NCBI GenBank assembly: GCA_022605955.1
Contig: JAKCOZ010000005.1
Coordinates: 28,718,450 to 28,782,449, forward strand
From: Rallus limicola
Taxonomy: Eukaryota; Chordata; Aves; Gruiformes; Rallidae
Direction of reading: 5' to 3'
DNA: 64,000 nt
The position numbers and the translations under genes are program-made. The notes under the pieces were generated by a model that made no database searches, was not told where the DNA came from, and saw only the letters and a list, made by a program, of their open reading frames with translations. Positions 12,114-22,892 of the stretch are shown here, piece after piece (the stretch's first letter is position 1; every line of letters begins with the position of its first letter).

Positions 12114-12728
12114 TGTTGCAGGTTAACCCCACTAGGCAGCTAAGCTAAGCACCACATGTCTGCTCACTCATTCCCCCACCCCCCAGTGGAACATGAATAG
12201 AAGAGTAAAAGCAAGAAAAATGGTTGTTATCTTGCCCCACAAGTTAATAAGTGGAGCAGAAGTGGAATAAGAAAAAAATTTTTTTTTTTAAAAACCAAAA
12301 ACAGTGATGTGAAGACAATCACTCACCACCTCCCAAGGGTAGATTGATGTCCAGAAAGTTTCCAGGCAAAAGACAGCTAACCCTCCTAAAACTCCCTTTT
12401 CAGCTCCCCTCCCACCCTACCCCAAACCCCTCCCCCTCCCCCCCCACCCCCCGAGGATAAAATTATATGGCATGGAATACATCTTTGGTCTGTTTGGGTC
12501 ATCTTTGTGCTTGTGTACCCTCCCAAACTCTTGTGTATCCCATGATGTATTCAAGGCAGGGGGCAGAGTTTGAGAAATATAAAAGTCCTTGATGCTGTGC
12601 AAGCCCTAGTCAGCAACAGTTAAATTATTGATGTGTTATCACCATTGCTTTAGTCACAAATACAAAAAAAATTAGTACCATACAAGCTCCTGCAAAGAAA
12701 ATGAACTCCATCACAGCCAAACTGTGCA
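12114..12728 (-). mobile_element. ERVL-like solo LTR
   Basis: The plus strand starts TGTTGCAGGTTAACCCC, the complement of an LTR 3' terminus, and ends near CCATCACAGCCAAACTGTGCA, the complement of the GGTTTGGCTGTGATGGAGTT start. At about 615 bp it is the usual size for these LTRs. It includes a C-rich tract (about 12410-12452) and the segment GGCATGGAATACATCTTTGG shared with the 58.9-kb copy. No internal retroviral sequence adjoins either side, so it is a solo LTR. No clear 5-bp target-site duplication is visible at these ends. Confidence 0.8.
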
Positions 12729-14445
12729 CGCAATCATAATTTCCTTAATAATTTTAAGTATTTGAGTCATATTAAAATAATTTGCAAGCTAGAAAACTAT
12801 CATGATTTTGATATAGTATAAGTAGTTTTTAAAAAAATTAAAGTCTGACAGTATTACTGAGACTGATTGTGATACTGACTTAAATATTTGAGACTTTTTT
12901 TGGTTTAATAGATACTGAATTCTTTGAGAGCAGTTGCCTTACTTAGGTTTCATCAAGCTAAGAAAATTTTCCATAATATGGCTTATTAAAGTAGTATTTA
13001 TACTACTATCTGCTGCTCTGTGATTTTTATTTCAGAATCCTCAATAGTTTCTTAAAATTAAAAAAATGTGTGCACATACATATTTATGTATACATATTCA
13101 CTCACTGATATATATGTGTGTGTAAATAATGTATAAATTCAGATTTACACAGAAACCCAAAAGTTACTCAGGAATACAGCAGATTATATTTTGCCATTTG
13201 AAATGCAAGAGTAAGAATCTTGTACAATAATCTACTGGTGCTGGTCCTCAGTTAACTAAAGAATTTTAACAGACTTGCACGAGTGCCAGTAAGTTAAAGC
13301 CTAATTCATTAATAGTTGTAAAGCATTTGAGTGGCAGAATGATGAAAACTTTGATAATCCAATGGAACAGAACAGAGGATCCTACATGTCAGGACTGTGC
13401 TGTGAGGAAACTATGAATTTTGAAAAAGCATGATGCCTGAAAATTATAATACTTAAAAGTATTATAACATCATGTTATTTGATCTACATATTAAAGATCC
13501 TCTGGTATAAATTCCCTAGCCAAAATTAGAAGGACTTTATGTTTGGCTACCTTCAGCTTCCACTAAGGAAACCAACTGCAAGTGAAAGATATTATTTGAA
13601 TACCTTTTAAATTGATATTAATTTAAATGCTTTTATGGTATGTTATTTTAGAGATGAGTAGTGGTGTTCCCTGGTGATTTTCCACCCTTACAAATCTCCA
13701 TGATTGAAAGCAAATAGCTTGCAATGAATGACACCTTCAAGATAGAGTGAGATTGTTACCTGCTGTTACAGCTAGTAAAAAAAAAAAGAAAAAGAAAAGC
13801 AACTAATTTAACACATAATATTTTCTAACACATTCAAACAGTTGAACAACTAACTCAAAACTTGTGATAAAAAGAGACACTATCCTAAAGTTACATTTTT
13901 ATATTTACAGTTCAGTTGGTACTGCAGTTATGAAATCTTATTTTTACTTGATAAAAATTCTTGGGTATTGTCATTTCATTGAAAGCATGTATTCCGTTTA
14001 GAACCTGACAGAACCTGACAGAGTCAAGATGGATTCTTTGGAAGGGAAAAAGAATTTATCCTACTCAAGACAAAAAGTACACAAGAGGTGGTGTTTGAAG
14101 ATAGAATAGTTTTTGGGATCCTAGAATACTTCCCTCCTTGGGCTGAACAGTCCCTTTTTGCTGGTAGAAAGATTAAAGGAGCAAGAGGTCTGTGGAAACT
14201 GACCAACACACATCCCCATGGGTATTTTTTTTTCTCTGACTCTAGTGCCCCTGAGATCAGTTACAAAATGAAACTTACACTGAATCACTGTGGTAGACGT
14301 ACCTTACAGCCCCTACACAGATGTATTTAATGAAACGTTTTGCCAAATGTTTCATCACCCTTAAAAAAAAGTGTTGGGCTCCATGACTTCTGCACTGTCA
14401 ATAGAATATGTTCAAAAGCACGTCAGGCTTATAAAAGACAGGAGT

Positions 14446-14495
14446 TAAAAAATATTTAATTTACAAGCAGTAAAAAATATTTAATTTACAAGCAG
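14446..14495. repeat. perfect 25-bp tandem duplication
   Basis: The 25-bp unit that starts TAAAAAATAT and ends TTACAAGCAG occurs twice with no mismatch (14446-14470 and 14471-14495). Confidence 0.95.
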
Positions 14496-15874
14496 TGTTT
14501 TTCTGGTTTTCATTGATATTAGAGGTCATACTTTCAAGCTTCATGTACAAGGACCAGAATAAAAGGTCCTTATTTAAAAAAAAAACAAACATATTTGCAT
14601 GTAAATTATTGAAAATAATTCTTTAGGAAAGACATGGCATATGTTGAGGTTTATGATAAAGTCACACAAAATGATGAATCATAATCAGTATTTCTACTGG
14701 TTTTGTATTTCACAGAACATTATTTCTGATATATTATTCTAAAAAAAATTATTCCATTTCTGGAAATGAAGAATGATGTGAGTCTCTGGCTTCCACAGAA
14801 ACTTCTTAAGTACTTTGAATAAAGCTTGTAAAATAAGAATCTGTTTGTTTGTTGGGGTTTTTTTGACTAATAATAGTTATAGTAGCCATTATTGACAGTT
14901 TTTGAAATAATGGAATGAAAATACCATTTTATTCCTATCATCCCAGAAAATAAGTTTAAAGATGGATTTTGGAAGTGCTTATTGCATTACTCAGAGGAAA
15001 AATTGAGAATTCCATTTGTAAAATTTTATCAGTCATTGTGGCAGTTGTCATGCCTGATATTCAGACACCAGCACACTAAGTTTCTCTTGCTTTATCTATA
15101 CCCAGGAAAGGAATAATCTGAAACTCATGCACAATTTTATATTCTGTGCAGCAGGTTTCCATTGTGTGGACTGTTTCTCACAAGAATTAGGGTGAAAGTT
15201 TGATGGAGAGTGGACCACTGTTGACAAAGTGTAAAACTAAAAACTACTCATAGCTTCCCCTTTTAGTGTATTCTTGAGAATAAAGGAATTGGTGTTCTTA
15301 CTATTTATATGAAGGCAAAATACATTATTTGAAAAATCAGAATCCAAACTTTTTGTAATAGCAAGATAATTATAATAAAATTCACTGGACATCAAATGGC
15401 TGCATAAAAAGCAGTGTATTGAGAAAACATCACTACACAGGAAAAAAGTAGCAGTATAATTAAACAAGCAAAAATAGTAGCAGGTTTCTGAATATTGTCT
15501 GGCTTTCTTTTACTGTGCTCTTTTTAACTTGCAGCAGAGCTTTATAAATGTGAGTTTTAAAAGCATTTCCCCAGCACTCCTTGGTAGTAATTGTATTCAC
15601 CATTACTGCTAATATCTCTGCATCAGTACAGAATATACGAGAGTGCTAGTTCTTTGTATCCCTCTTCCTTTGATCACTTCTCCTCTAAATAACATAGGAG
15701 ATTTCCAAGATTTTGCTTTAGTGTCAATTTATCACAAAGAAATCACCACTGCTTCTTATTGGTTTCAACTGATGCATTCCCGTTGAAGTCTATTTTTATA
15801 CTACAACTATTGCTAGAATGCAATGTTACCAGATTGGAATTCAAGAAACTTCCCAGTCCTTACCTCCCCCCTGC

Positions 15875-15897
15875 TTTTTTTTTTTTTTTTTTTTTTT
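15875..15897. repeat. T homopolymer, 23 bases
   Basis: An uninterrupted run of T preceded by a C-rich patch. No retroposon body is recognisable beside it. Confidence 0.95.
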
Positions 15898-17577
15898 CCC
15901 TTTTTTAAATTTCTATACCTCCTCTACTCCTGTTTTTAAGACTGTTCCCTCACTGCAGAGCTTTCAGAGCAAGACCTGTATTATAAAATGTTATGGGCCA
16001 GTATGTGACATGGAAGCCAAACTCCAGCAGCATTCTCAAATCCTCTGCTATTTGGCTACATTATTTAACTTTAACCTCTTTGCACATGACATTATCCAGT
16101 AACAGCCTGAAACTTCAAAGGCAATGCTATTAACATGAAATCAAAACTGCATACTAACTATGAAAAGAATAAAACCAAACGAATTAACAAAAAATCCTAT
16201 GTAAGTACAGTATGTGTTCCCTTTCAAAGCTTCTATTTCTGGACAGCAGACAATTGCTTAGAGTATAAAAAAAATTCCCAAGGGAAAAAAAATTCTATGT
16301 ATTTCTGTTTCCTGATTATTTCTCTATTAAGTCAAAGATGTTAATGCAATATGGGTAGCTGAAATAATTACTTGAAATTAATTTTCTTTTATATATATTT
16401 AAAAATTCAGTAGTTCCAGTTGATAAAGAATATGAAGAGAATATGAGTTCTTACCAAAGTAGAGACTTTTTTTCCATACTAAAAGCTTATTTTGCTATCC
16501 ACTCAAAAACCACATAATGCATGTGCAGATATAATGTATTTTTTCCTGATAAGTAGAATTTCAATAGCATATGAAATTGCAGCAATTGCAAACATAAAAA
16601 TATACTAGGTTAACTAATTGTTATTTCTGTCTTTCTCTCTCTCATAAAATGTTAAAAAAACCTGAAGTGATTAGAGGCTTGTCACTTAATTGCCATTGAG
16701 TATTCTATGAAATTACAGTTAGCAAATGCATTATTTAAACTTTTTATAAGCATATTATCATACATCTTCACTGGGAATAAAAGCCTACTGATGCAATATT
16801 TTCTATCTCGACAAAGTTTAAATGCTGAATATCTAGAGTATTTTGCCTAGAAATGAAATGCAGGAAATTGATGTTTAATATGACATATAACAGCATCTAT
16901 AATAAGGAGGCATAGAAAGGAAGTTGATCTAAATAGGAAATGGGAATACGTGATCAGAAACTGATTTGAGGAATCATAACCTTTCTTGATAGTCCAGTAT
17001 CTCTTTTGAAATATTTAAACTACATCTTTGAGTTTCAGGTACGTGAGAGAACTCCCCAGGTTTAAAGTTTTTGCGCATCAGCTGAGCCTACCTGAGAAGT
17101 TGCATGGTAGCATGTGGTTCAAAAATTTATATCAGAAGTAGATATCCATAAAGAAGCTGCTAAACACACTTATCAGAGAATTAATTCTTATTCACAATTT
17201 CTTTGGTCAAGTCTGTGATATTTTGTAGAAAACCAGATTAAAAAAAAAAAAAGTAAAGTCACTTGAAAACAGTTCTCCAATTAATATTCCTGACCATCCC
17301 AAAATTTCCAGACTTATTTTCTTGAATTTTCTACTCTGTTATGAATTCAGAAAAATTCTGGTGAATAACTTGTTGTTGCACTTCATTGTAAAACTGATGT
17401 AAGTAAGTAGATGGGTTATCTGATCCAAATTATTCTTTCTTTTTCTTAATTTGAAAACTTATTTGTCAAAAACAAAACTTTGTTGGTAAACAGACATTCT
17501 GAGAAACTTCTTTCAAAAACTTTTTTGGAATTCAAGATTTAACATATGATCTAACACAAATTCAACTCGGATTCTTT

Positions 17578-17618
17578 TCTCTTTTTCAGTTATATCCTTG
17601 GTTAGAACACTGCCCAGG
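17578..17618 (-). repeat. 41-bp sequence shared with the ERVL remnant
   Basis: About 37 of 41 bases match 18906-18946 in the same orientation, including GGTTAGAACACTGCC. The second copy lies in the pol-to-3' LTR interval of the ERVL remnant, so this may be a detached scrap of the same region. Confidence 0.6.
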
Positions 17619-18264
17619 CAATGATAAAACCAAATTTAAACCCTTGTCTGATTCAGGTAAAGACTGGAATCCTAATATCTAATTTACATTGTGAATGCCT
17701 CAAAACCACAGAAACACAATCAGTCGATTCACCTGAACAAACATGTAATTAATTATACAGGATGAACAGATTCAGCTGAGAGAATGACATGATACTTCAA
17801 GCATTTGAATCACACAGAATATCTGTTTGAAAGTATGTCTTACCCATCATTAGCAAGTGGATGAATTAGCAATCCATGGAATTAAGCAAAAGCAAGCCTA
17901 AATTGTCCCCATCGGTCATTTTGAAAAGAGGTGGAAAGGACTTTTTCCTTCTCGTTTGGTGAAAGTCTATTACCTCGTGTCTAAAATGTTTTGGAACATG
18001 AATCTCCATTCAGTGCATTCATGTTCTCTATCATGTTATAGCTTTCTGTGTAGTCCTTGGCACAACTTAATAGCTGAACTCCATGTGCATTTACTAATAC
18101 AGATAAGGCAAATACTATCAATATAAAAATTTATAAACAATTAAAATAATTCTAGAAGAATTGAATTCCTTTAAACCTGTCTGGCAGCTTTCAGTTGATA
18201 AAATCTTTTGTCCAATAACGTTCATAGAGTTTAAAGGAAATATATCTCCATGTTGCTTATATCA

Positions 18265-18652
18265 GTACCAAGGTTTAACCCTAATGGGAAGCTAAGCACC
18301 AAGTGGCTGCTTGCTCACTCCTTGGCAGGATGAGGTGGACAAAGGAAAAAAAAAAGGCAAACCTTGTGGGTTGGGATAAGGACAGTTTACTAGGACAGCA
18401 CAGGGAGAGGGAAAGAACAACATTTATAACAGAATACAGAAAATTATGATAACACCAAGCAATTTACCTATCTGACAAGTGACCAGACACCCAGCCCACA
18501 CTCAGAACTTCCAGGAGCCACACAGAGCTGCCCTTCTCAAAGTAGCCCCAATTTATGGTGAGCATGACCACATGAGCATGAATAAACCTTTAGCCAGCTT
18601 GGCTCACCTGTCCAGGCTCTTTGTGAAAATTAACTCTATCCTAATCAAAAGG
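18265..18652 (-). repeat. 3' LTR of the ERVL-like remnant
   Basis: On the minus strand it starts TTTTGATTAGGATAGAGTTA and runs through TAAACTGTCCTTATCCCAAC to a terminal region AGGGTTAAACCTTGG. The CCTTATCCCAACCCAC block near the 3' end also occurs in the 58.9- and 61.5-kb LTRs. At about 390 bp it is shorter than those copies and has lost part of U3. Confidence 0.75.
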
Positions 18653-19310
18653 AGAATGTTACCCTGTTATTCCATACCAGTTATGTGATGCCGAGATCCT
18701 ACACTTCCAATTAATCATTATCTCTTTCCCAAGCTTATATATATATAATATTCTTATATTATATATATTTATATATTATATATATTTTATATATATTTAT
18801 ATAATATATATTATATTTTTATATTATATATATTTAATATATATACACACATATTTATATGTATATATATATGAATATAAAACAAACCCTCCAATTATTC
18901 TATCTTCTCTTTTTCAGTTATTTTGTTGGTTAGAACACTGCCTAGGTAGGTCCCATAGTCTATGGATCATCCCTTTAAAACTTTCAGTGAGTTCATTCAG
19001 TCCATCACTTTGGGCTCCATCTGTCATAATAGTCTCTCAGGGCTAAAGTGATGGTGTGTGCTGTTGGATTTTTGCATGCTGCATCCAGAACTTGCAGCTG
19101 CTATATCTGGCATGGTCTATGCTTGTGGTCTGTGTGTTGAAAAAGTTGATCTCAAGGGAGTTGCTGGACACCTGTTGCTGAAGTCACTTCTAGTTCCATC
19201 ATCACGGCCCTTTTTTCGATTTCATCAAAGTTCTTCCTTCACTAAATTGCATGATTCATAACATAATACTTTTCATCCAGCATAAAGCACTTACCTTCAT
19301 ACAATTTAAT
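18653..19310 (-). other. ERVL remnant, region between pol and 3' LTR
   Basis: No env frame is visible. It holds the TA-rich microsatellite (18736-18880) and one copy of the 41-bp repeat (18906-18946). It is assigned to the provirus by position between integrase and 3' LTR and by vague family resemblance. Confidence 0.5.
18736..18880. repeat. (TA)n-rich microsatellite, about 145 bp
   Basis: Alternating TA with frequent TTATAT and ATATTT interruptions and one ATACACACAT island. It sits inside the 3' non-coding part of the ERVL-like remnant and probably expanded after insertion. Confidence 0.9.
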
Positions 19311-20075
19311 TTACTGCGTATTCTCACCCAAAATTAAATCCCCTTGGAATACATACTGGACTTGCCTATCCTTTTCCATTAACCACCAAGTGCATCCAAG
19401 TCCCTGAGCAAACACAGCCCTGCAAGTGTGTTTGCCTTTGCTTGAAGCAGGCAAATGTGTATCCCAGTGTTTGAAGGTCCCACAACCTGTTGCTCTCAGT
19501 GTAGTCTTTAGCATCCCATTGTATCTTTCTATTTGCCCAGATGCTGGAGCATGATAGGAAATGTGATACACCCACCCAATGCCCAGGTGTCTGTGATCTG
19601 ACTCATGGGGTGCCACCTCACCACAGGATTTTTCAAAGACCTGTTTTGCATTCCCAGTGGTGGCAAGGGACAAGGGATGTTTTTCCAGCCACTTAATGTT
19701 TGCTTCCACCATTGTAAGCACATAGCATTTGCCATGGTGGTTTTGTGGAGCATCATGTAATCAAACTGCCAGGCCTCCCCATATTTACATTTCAGCCATT
19801 GTCCTACATACCATAGAGGCTTTAACAACTTGACTTTCTTGTAGCATATTTCAGATTCATCCATGGTCAAGTCCACCCCTTGATCACAAACCTATTTATA
19901 TGTTGCATCTTCTCCTTGATGGCTGAGATGTCATGGGCCCAACAAGCTATAAATAATTCACCCTTATGTTGAGCAACTTCAATCTTAGCAGTCTGATCAA
20001 CCTGCTGATTGTTTTGATTATGTTCCTCAGTGTCCCGACCTTTGAGTATGTGGGAATCTACATCATGTACTTTCA
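19311..20075 (-). pseudogene. ERVL-like pol remnant: integrase
   Basis: Integrase would have joined viral DNA to the host genome. It survives in at least three overlapping minus frames. Frame 20076-19867 carries the N-terminal part with HKGELFIACWAHD. Frame 19876-19529 carries GEAWQFDYMM, with the first catalytic Asp at 19760-19762. Frame 19721-19311 carries HESD (second Asp, 19596-19598), then WVYHISYHAPASG and IERYNG (catalytic Glu, 19527-19529), and ends GDLILGENTQ. The Asp-Glu spacing is 22 residues against the 35 usual in retroviral integrases, so part of the core is deleted. The frame changes and this gap make it non-functional. Confidence 0.85.
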
Positions 20076-20470
20076 CAACCAGTTTCTCTAGTTGGGCAGC
20101 ATTATCTCACCATAATTCAGAAGCCCACATGGCTTTGCCTCTGCGCTGCCAGTTCTGTTTCCATGGCTGTAACCACTCCCACAGAGCATTGGCCACTCTC
20201 CAGGAATCAGTATAGAGGTAGAGCATTGGCCAATTTTCTCATTCAGCAATGTCTAAAGCCAGATGGATGGCTTTGCCCTCTGAAAACTGACTGGATTCAC
20301 CTTCTCCTTCAGTAGCTTTTGTGACTTGTTGTGTAGGACTCCATATAGCAGCCTTCCACCTCTGGTGTTTTCTTACAACATGATGGGACTCATCAGTGAA
20401 CACAGGATGTTGCTACTTATTCTCTGGCAGTTTATTGTATGGTGGGGCTTCTTCAACATGTTAAGTCCCC
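20040..20470 (-). pseudogene. ERVL-like pol remnant: RNase H
   Basis: The RNase H domain would degrade the RNA strand of the replication hybrid. Minus-strand translation gives RWKAAIWSPTQQVTKATEGE, then ESSQFSEGKAIHLALDIAE, then LYLYTDSWRVANALWEWLQ. These carry the family's catalytic Glu and the Asp of TDS (about 20203-20211). In-frame stops occur at 20239-20241 and 20107-20109, and a frame change occurs near the domain start (about 20400-20420). It runs directly into the integrase N-terminus, which is the normal pol order. Confidence 0.8.
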
Positions 20471-20774
20471 CTCTGATGACATTCCAAAATATTTGCCTCC
20501 TAGCCAGTGACCACTTCCAGAATTTCTGGGTAATTGTGGTTTCCTATTTGAACCCACTGTGTAATAAATGAACACACTTACTCCAGGTCTCATCAGTTGT
20601 ATGGTGTATAGAAGAAACCCTCCCGTTGAACATGCGCCCCATCATCAGCAGTAGGAGTTCCAGAAGGAGCTGTGCTTCAGCACCAATCATTTACAAAACA
20701 CCTTGAACCCCTTTGTACGCTGCCAATATTAGCTTCAGTTGTATAAAATACCTTATATTTCATTGTGTGGATTA
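20471..20774 (-). pseudogene. degraded pol or connection sequence upstream of RNase H
   Basis: Minus-strand reading gives short coding-like stretches such as APSGTPTADDGAHVQREGFF (about 20686-20627) that break after a few dozen codons. By position this should be the end of reverse transcriptase or the linker before RNase H. No reverse-transcriptase catalytic motif is visible. It borders the 5' LTR stub directly, so a large internal deletion lies at about 20775. Confidence 0.45.
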
Positions 20775-20848
20775 CACCCTTGGCCAGCTTGGCTCACCTG
20801 TTCTGTCTCCTTGTGAAAATTGACTCTATCTTAGCTGAAACCAGGACA
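20775..20848 (-). repeat. 5' LTR stub of the ERVL-like remnant
   Basis: The plus strand ends GCTGAAACCAGGACA at 20848, which is TGTCCTGGTTTCAGC on the minus strand, the exact start seen in the 58.9- and 61.5-kb LTRs. Only about 74 bp remain before the sequence changes to pol-like. Confidence 0.7.
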
Positions 20849-22574
20849 ACCACAACTGTATATTTTAGAACATGAAGCATCTATCAGTGTGCATACCTTC
20901 AGATATTTATAATCAAACTTTTCCTTTGGAATCTGGTATAGCTGATAGACTGTAGGTCAATCCTTTCCCTACTGAAAATGATCAAAACATTCCTACTCTT
21001 GTTTTAAGATCAAATATGTGCTGCAAGTCAACATATTCCAACACTAAAGAATCACACCATTACCATTCAAGTAAGAAATGTAACAATAATAAACATTAAC
21101 TAGACAAATATTGAAACAGATTTAGCAGAAGCTAGGGTAAAGAAGAACAATTCATCTGAATAAACCTTTGATAGCATAATAGCAATAATACTGATAAGAA
21201 GGAGACTGGTGTTTGGGCATTCTGTAATGAATTTATTTAATATCACCTGAAAGTGAAAAATAAGCAGGAGGTGAAGGATGAATGTCAAGGTGAAAAAATT
21301 CCTCTCCCTCCTCCTCCCTTCCCAAAAGAAAAAAATAATTTTGGACTGAGCAAATTTGTGAGGGAGTTTTCATTTTTAAGTAAAGACCTAAAAATCAGCT
21401 ATTTAAACAACATTCTGTAGACTACTAACATGAGGAAATTATTAATACTGAGTAATTCACATCCTATTATTTCCCTCTTGATAGCACAGAAGGCCTTGAC
21501 AACAAAGAAATATGTAGTTCTAAGGAACCAGGAGGGTTTACAAAGTACTTACAAATGTTCATCCCTCCCATCAGCTTTACATTTATTTAATTTTAATTCA
21601 GACCATGCAGACATTAAAAACATTGTAGACAAGTGGTGTAGACAAGTATAAAACACCTTAGGATGATCAACTAACATACCTTTGAGTATCACAAGTGGTA
21701 GAACAGCTTTCAGGAAGAACAGACCCCAGCAGCTTCAACATACACGTTGGATGCCATCTACCCATTAAGGATTAAATAATAATAAAAAGTATCTTCCCTT
21801 TTCACTACTGAGGCCCTTCAGTTGAGGTGGCAGTTTCTAACAGTTCCTTCTTATAGTACAGATTAGAGATTTTATTTTAAAAAAATTGATGATTTATTTT
21901 TTATTAATAAAATGCTGTCACAAATAATATTTTTGTGATGAAAATGTAGGGAAAGTAAATCAAGTTGCCAGCTCTTATGTGTGTAATATTTCCAGCCAGC
22001 CATTTCAGATATGTCTTCATAGCACTTCATTTATATAAAGTATGAAAGCCTTGCGTGAAAACTCAGGCACATGAGAAAATATCTGATTAATTTAGGCCTA
22101 TTTATTTGTCCAGAGAAAGAATAAAACCTTACTCTGCTGTTTGGATTATCACTGATGAAAAAGTGCTTACATGGCTGTGCACTAAAGAGCAAAATGTCAT
22201 TCTCTGGCTAAAGAGACAAGTGTTGTTATAAGATCATCCTTGTTTTAAAAAATGTCCAAGATTAAAGCTATTTCTGAGACATATCCTGGTATGAGTTTTA
22301 GTTCTTAAGTAGTACATTTGCTGCAATATCTTACAAATGAAAAAATATCCACAGTGTAAATAATAGGAAAAGAGAATCATAACATGTCTAAAGAGCAGAG
22401 TAATATAAATATTAACGAAAGGAAGGCTTTTTGAGGGATCATAAATTAAATTTGCCTATGTTTTTCTATTTTATTAATTTTCTTATAGGAGTCCCACAGA
22501 GTATTATGAAAGGATGATACATAAATGTTAAAGGTGATCTTGAAACAGTTGGGAGTAATAATAATAAAACCCCA
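20849..22574. other. AT-rich non-coding DNA
   Basis: No gene or named repeat seen. The frame at 21430-21651 shows no recognisable domain. Confidence 0.5.
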
Positions 22575-22892
22575 TGGGAGATCTGGACATACACTCAGGG
22601 ATCAATATGATCAGCTGAAAGCCGTTTATTCGTTTATATAGTCCCGTGCCACAGGCTTGCGTCTGGATAGCTCCACCCCTGCCATGTGCACGTGTCCAGC
22701 CCCTATTGGTTGAGGGCATAGGATCACCTGCCCCAATACTCTGTGACTGGCTACAAGCCTTACAGCACATGTGCAGTTGTTACAATTCAAAGGCTGGATT
22801 GCTCACATGCCTATTGTCCACTAAAACTCCTTCACCAAAACCCGATAGGATTCTATATTGTTTGCTCAGAACCATCATGGTAGCAATACACA
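22575..22892 (-). mobile_element. ERVK-like (class II) solo LTR
   Basis: On the minus strand the element has a readable retroviral promoter: a CCAAT box (22709-22705), a TATATAAA box (22640-22633) and an AATAAA poly(A) signal just two bases further on (22630-22625), then CGGCTTTCAGCTGATCATAT and a short U5. AATAAACGG followed by CTGATCATATTGA is typical of avian class II LTRs. The length of about 320 bp also fits. No internal sequence flanks it. The ends are estimated from TG and CA termini, and no 6-bp target-site duplication is evident. Confidence 0.7.
22633..22640 (-). promoter_or_regulatory. TATA box of the ERVK-like LTR
   Basis: TATATAAA on the minus strand, with CCAAT about 65 bp upstream and AATAAA immediately downstream. 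Confidence 0.7.

Larger units (their letters stand above)
12729..18264. other. AT-rich non-coding DNA
   Basis: No gene or repeat family is recognised. Local features are a 25-bp perfect tandem duplication (14446-14495), a 23-base T run (15875-15897) and a 41-bp sequence at 17578-17618 that recurs near 18.9 kb. Confidence 0.55.
18265..20848 (-). mobile_element. ERVL-like provirus remnant
   Basis: This minus-strand element reads, from high to low coordinate: a short stub of 5' LTR (20848-20775), decayed pol with RNase H and integrase (about 20700-19311), a non-coding 3' region with a TA-rich microsatellite (about 19310-18653), and a 3' LTR (about 18652-18265). Leader, gag, protease and most of reverse transcriptase are absent. 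Frame changes and stops throughout pol make it inactive. The two LTR pieces share GATAGAGT(T/C)AATTTTCACAA and GGTGAGCCAAGCTGGC, which supports one element. Confidence 0.75.

Noticed and set aside
17321..17401. Open frame between GAATTCAG and GTAAGTAAG
   Set aside because: Poor pyrimidine tract and a short Leu/Val-rich frame in AT-rich DNA.
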